Part shown: positions 7,048 through 9,155 of the stretch, one piece after another
Numbering within the stretch: the first letter of the stretch is position 1
Layout of the letters: each line of letters starts with the position of its first letter
Assembly: GCA_934675695.1 (NCBI GenBank)
Contig: CAKURN010000049.1
Span: forward strand, 1 to 9,155
Direction of reading: 5' to 3'
Source of the DNA: an uncultured Candidatus Melainabacteria bacterium
GTDB lineage: Bacteria; Cyanobacteriota; Vampirovibrionia; Gastranaerophilales; Gastranaerophilaceae
Length of the DNA stretch: 9,155 nt
Translations under genes and position numbers: made by a program
Notes under the pieces: generated by a model
The model's input: only the letters and a program-made list of their open reading frames with translations
Told to the model about the DNA's origin: nothing
The model's database searches: none

Positions 7048-7053
7048 ATTATA
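7048..7053 (-). promoter_or_regulatory. Possible -10 element for the helicase gene
   Basis: TATAAT on the minus strand lies between the prepilin stop and the helicase ATG, ending ten bases before the ATG. If used, it would give a nearly leaderless mRNA, which would fit the lack of a Shine-Dalgarno site there. No clear -35 box is seen, so read-through from the prepilin promoter is equally possible. Confidence 0.25.
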
Positions 7054-7064
7054 GCTTAAAAATA

Positions 7065-7820
7065 CTATTTTTTATTACTAATTGATTTTTCAAGCCATTG
7101 AGAAGCACGATTGTGTGCAATTAGTTTGCCATCAATACGAAGTGAATATGCAAAAGGACAGATATCTTTTACATCATCACATTTTTCACTTCCTCCAGAT
7201 GGGATACCATCTATATCAATACAGATTACTTTTGAACATCTGCGTAATTCGCCTTTGTCTTTGTTTTCGGCTTGATAAAATGGGTTTTTAGCAGATTGTT
7301 TTGTACCTTGATTATAAAGATATCCGCCCGAATACCCAAACGTATATCCTGGTGACATCTGATACAAAACAACACCATCTTTTAATACTATTTCTTCACC
7401 TATATTTTTTGCTTCTTTTTTGCAAAAAACGTCAGCATCGTGTCCTTCTACCCCTACCCAATCCGTACAGAAAAAAGCAGAAGTATCACTTTTTGTAAAA
7501 TAACTTGAACAGTTCATTTTTTTAACTGTCAAATTTTCAGCAATACTGCGACACAAATAAGTTGCATCACTTGCTTTGGTTTTAAAATCGACAGCACTTC
7601 CATCAGGTTTCAAACCCAAATTTCCATTTAGGTAGTATTTGTCTGAAGAAATCAATGTTTGCACTGTTTGATAAAGCGTTTCGTTTGCTTTTTTAAATTT
7701 TATAACGTTTTCATCAGGTTTTGAGTTGTTTGCAACAGGAACAATGATTGCCGTAATCACCCCTATTACAACCAAGGTAATCATAACTTCCGCCAGTGTA
7801 AACGCATTATTTTCTTTCAT
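7065..7820 (-). CDS. Type IV pilin/type II secretion-like prepilin with N-terminal methylation motif
   Basis: The 251-residue protein begins with the short charged leader MKENNA, followed by FTLAEVMITL and a hydrophobic helix to about residue 29. This is a class III signal peptide, expected to be cut by prepilin peptidase between Ala6 and Phe7, with Glu11 at position +5 of the mature protein. Ala at -1 is tolerated, although Gly is usual. The mature protein should sit in the inner membrane and assemble into a pilus or pseudopilus through the helix. The exported domain has eight cysteines (90, 104, 118, 133, 195, 200, 214, 221), enough for several disulfides, and a CIDIDGIPSGG segment (200-210) that recalls the Asp-rich loop of GspG-like pseudopilins. 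I chose ATG 7820 over the in-frame TTG at 7823 because GGAG lies five bases before it. No pilus assembly gene is adjacent, so the exact role is unknown. FTLAEVxITL prepilins are numerous in Gastranaerophilales. Confidence 0.88.
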   Translation of the reverse strand: MKENNAFTLAEVMITLVVIGVITAIIVPVANNSKPDENVIKFKKANETLYQTVQTLISSDKYYLNGNLGLKPDGSAVDFKTKASDATYLCRSIAENLTVKKMNCSSYFTKSDTSAFFCTDWVGVEGHDADVFCKKEAKNIGEEIVLKDGVVLYQMSPGYTFGYSGGYLYNQGTKQSAKNPFYQAENKDKGELRRCSKVICIDIDGIPSGGSEKCDDVKDICPFAYSLRIDGKLIAHNRASQWLEKSISNKK

Positions 7821-7825
7821 CAAGA

Positions 7826-7829
7826 CTCC
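7826..7829 (-). promoter_or_regulatory. Ribosome binding site of the prepilin gene
   Basis: GGAG on the minus strand is five bases from ATG 7820 but only two bases from the alternative TTG at 7823, so it fixes the start at the ATG and the leader peptide at six residues. Confidence 0.7.
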
Positions 7830-7866
7830 AAAATTTGTTTTTGAAAATAGAAAAATTTTTACCTAA

Positions 7867-7895
7867 ATTATAATATCATAATTTCATTCATTCAA
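7867..7895 (-). promoter_or_regulatory. Sigma-70-type promoter for the prepilin gene
   Basis: On the minus strand TTGAAT (7895-7890) is followed after 17 bases by a perfect TATAAT (7872-7867). Transcription would start near 7860, giving a leader of about 40 bases before the prepilin ATG. It sits in the 80-base gap after the transporter stop and is the best-formed promoter in the window. The helicase gene 27 bases past the prepilin could be read from it. The leader also holds a small inverted repeat CAAAA-ACAAA-TTTTG (7843-7829) just before the ribosome binding site, too AT-rich to interpret. Confidence 0.6.
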
Positions 7896-7903
7896 GAAAA
7901 TCG

Positions 7904-9155
7904 TTAATTTTCTTTTGAAATTTCTTGTTTTTCTTTTGGTTCTGTTTTTTTACTTTCAGTTTTCAAAACGAAACACAAAGGCAAAAACAACAAACAAATC
8001 AAAGCAAAAAGTGCGAACACATCTACATACGCCATAAGTTTTGCCTGTTGGAGAGTGTTTTTGTATAAAATTCCGTTCGCTTTTATATTTGCAATTCCTA
8101 TCGGAAAATAGTGAGAGAATTTTGAAACACCTGCACCTAATCTTGCAATAAAAGGCATTTTTAAAACCGACAAATTAGAAACAAGGTAATTTTGATGTAC
8201 TTGAGAAAGCGCGATTACAAGAGCGTTCGTAATAGAAATTGTAAAAGCTGTCATAACACATTTTGACAAAGAATGTAAACCCGCTGCTATTGCAAGTTTT
8301 TCTTTTGGGATAGTTGCAAGAGCAAGCTTTGTAATCGGAATAAAAGCAAACATTATTCCTGCCCCGAGTAAAATATTTGGCAAAATAAAATATGCAAAAG
8401 AAACTTGCAAATTCAATTGTGTAAACATAAAAGTACTTATCGCTAAAAAAGTATAACCAATTCCTGCAATTATTCTATTATCAACAAATTCACATAGTTT
8501 GGATACTATAACCATAAACACTATACAAGATATTGCACGTGCTGACAAACTAATACCTGCAAGTTGTGCATTGTAGCCCATCAAGCTCTGCAAAAACCCG
8601 GGAATAGCAGATAAAGTCATATAAGCAATTATATTAACACCTGAACCCAGTATTGTACCGATTGAAAAATTGAAATTTTTAAATACCCTAAAATCAGTAA
8701 TAGCATTTTTAAATTCTAATTCCCAAACAATAAAAAATACCATTGAAAACAATGAAAAACCGCTCAACCAAACTATCCAATTACAATCAAACCACCCGTA
8801 TTGGCTGCCTTTATCAAGAACTGTTTGCATAGGCAAGAGCCACAAAACAAGAGCTACAAAACCAACTACATCAAATGAATTTGCTTTTAGAGAAGTTTTG
8901 CTATCCATTACGTTACAATGTATCATAACAACTGATGCTACAATTACAGGAATATTAATAATAAAAATCCACTGCCAAGATAAATGTTCAACTAATACAC
9001 CGCCTATTGCAGGACCGACAATAGCTGAAACCATCATACCCAAACCAAATACACCCATTGCTACTGCTTGTAGCTTTTTTGGGAAAGTTTGCATTAAAAT
9101 AGCCTGAGATAAAGGCATAAAAGGGCCACCGCCTATACCTTGTATTATTCTTCCT
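7904..9155 (-). CDS. DHA2 family (EmrB/QacA-type) MFS drug efflux transporter, N-terminus outside window
   Basis: This is an inner-membrane proton-coupled multidrug exporter by family. The frame stays open to the right edge: before Met at 9118 it reads GRIIQGIGGGPF, so the ATG there is internal. About 416 residues are visible of a usual length near 500-530. The segment RIIQGIGGGPFMPLSQAIL is typical of EmrB proteins, and VGPAIGGVLVEHLSWQWIF matches antiporter motif C followed by the W-x-WIF...NIP signature of DHA2 members. Many hydrophobic segments follow, and the last helix (FALFALICLLFLPLCFVL) precedes a charged, soluble tail rich in Lys and Glu, as expected for a cytoplasmic C-terminus. 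EmrB usually works with an EmrA/HlyD adaptor and an outer-membrane channel. Such genes, if present, would lie upstream, outside the window. The substrate cannot be told from sequence. No clear terminator follows the stop. Confidence 0.9.
   Translation of the reverse strand, partial: GRIIQGIGGGPFMPLSQAILMQTFPKKLQAVAMGVFGLGMMVSAIVGPAIGGVLVEHLSWQWIFIINIPVIVASVVMIHCNVMDSKTSLKANSFDVVGFVALVLWLLPMQTVLDKGSQYGWFDCNWIVWLSGFSLFSMVFFIVWELEFKNAITDFRVFKNFNFSIGTILGSGVNIIAYMTLSAIPGFLQSLMGYNAQLAGISLSARAISCIVFMVIVSKLCEFVDNRIIAGIGYTFLAISTFMFTQLNLQVSFAYFILPNILLGAGIMFAFIPITKLALATIPKEKLAIAAGLHSLSKCVMTAFTISITNALVIALSQVHQNYLVSNLSVLKMPFIARLGAGVSKFSHYFPIGIANIKANGILYKNTLQQAKLMAYVDVFALFALICLLFLPLCFVLKTESKKTEPKEKQEISKEN

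Noticed and set aside
7854..7859. A-run/T-run palindrome in the prepilin leader as a terminator
   Set aside because: AAAAATTTTT-type self-complementarity cannot form a stable loop and is expected by chance in this AT-rich gap.
8670..9107. Plus-strand open frame of 145 codons
   Set aside because: It lies antisense within the well-supported transporter gene, shows no family motif, and its composition is what reverse-frame reading of a membrane protein gives.
9116..9118. ATG as the transporter start
   Set aside because: The frame continues upstream to the window edge with GRIIQGIGGGPF, a conserved part of the DHA2 family, so this Met is internal.

Overview
The window is AT-rich and every gene I can support lies on the minus strand, so transcription runs from position 9155 towards 1. 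No rRNA, tRNA, CRISPR array, transposase or phage gene is visible. The strongest clue to the host is the prepilin N-terminus (FTLAEVMITL... directly after a short charged leader). Together with the low GC, the Lys/Asn/Phe-rich proteins and the anaerobe-type class 1B dihydroorotate dehydrogenase, it suggests an uncultured gut-type bacterium such as Vampirovibrionia/Melainabacteria (Gastranaerophilales). This assignment is an inference, not a demonstrated identity.

In transcription order the layout is as follows. (1) 9155-7904: a DHA2/EmrB-type 14-helix drug efflux transporter whose N-terminus lies outside the window. (2) 7903-7821: an 80-base gap with the best promoter in the window (TTGAAT-17-TATAAT) and a GGAG ribosome binding site. 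(3) 7820-7065: a type IV pilin/type II secretion-like prepilin with a class III signal peptide. (4) 7037-3246: a 1263-residue protein made of two superfamily 1 helicase modules in tandem. The first looks catalytically dead and the second keeps every motor motif. (5) 3245-3055: an intergenic region with two stem-loops, a TATAAT element and a possible 11-codon reading frame. (6) 3054-1: a pyrimidine biosynthesis operon, pyrK-pyrD-pyrE-pyrB, with junctions of one base or less. pyrB runs off the window edge.

PyrB makes carbamoyl aspartate. PyrD and PyrK together oxidise dihydroorotate to orotate, passing electrons through FAD and a 2Fe-2S cluster to NAD+. PyrE converts orotate to OMP. Dihydroorotase (pyrC), the carbamoyl phosphate synthase genes and pyrF are not in this window; some may follow pyrB.

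The item most worth a second look is the tandem dead/live SF1 helicase. It recalls an AddB/RecC-like inactive module fused in front of a UvrD-like motor, but without a recognisable nuclease domain. The second is the hairpin just upstream of pyrK, which could terminate the helicase transcript or act as a pyrimidine attenuator.
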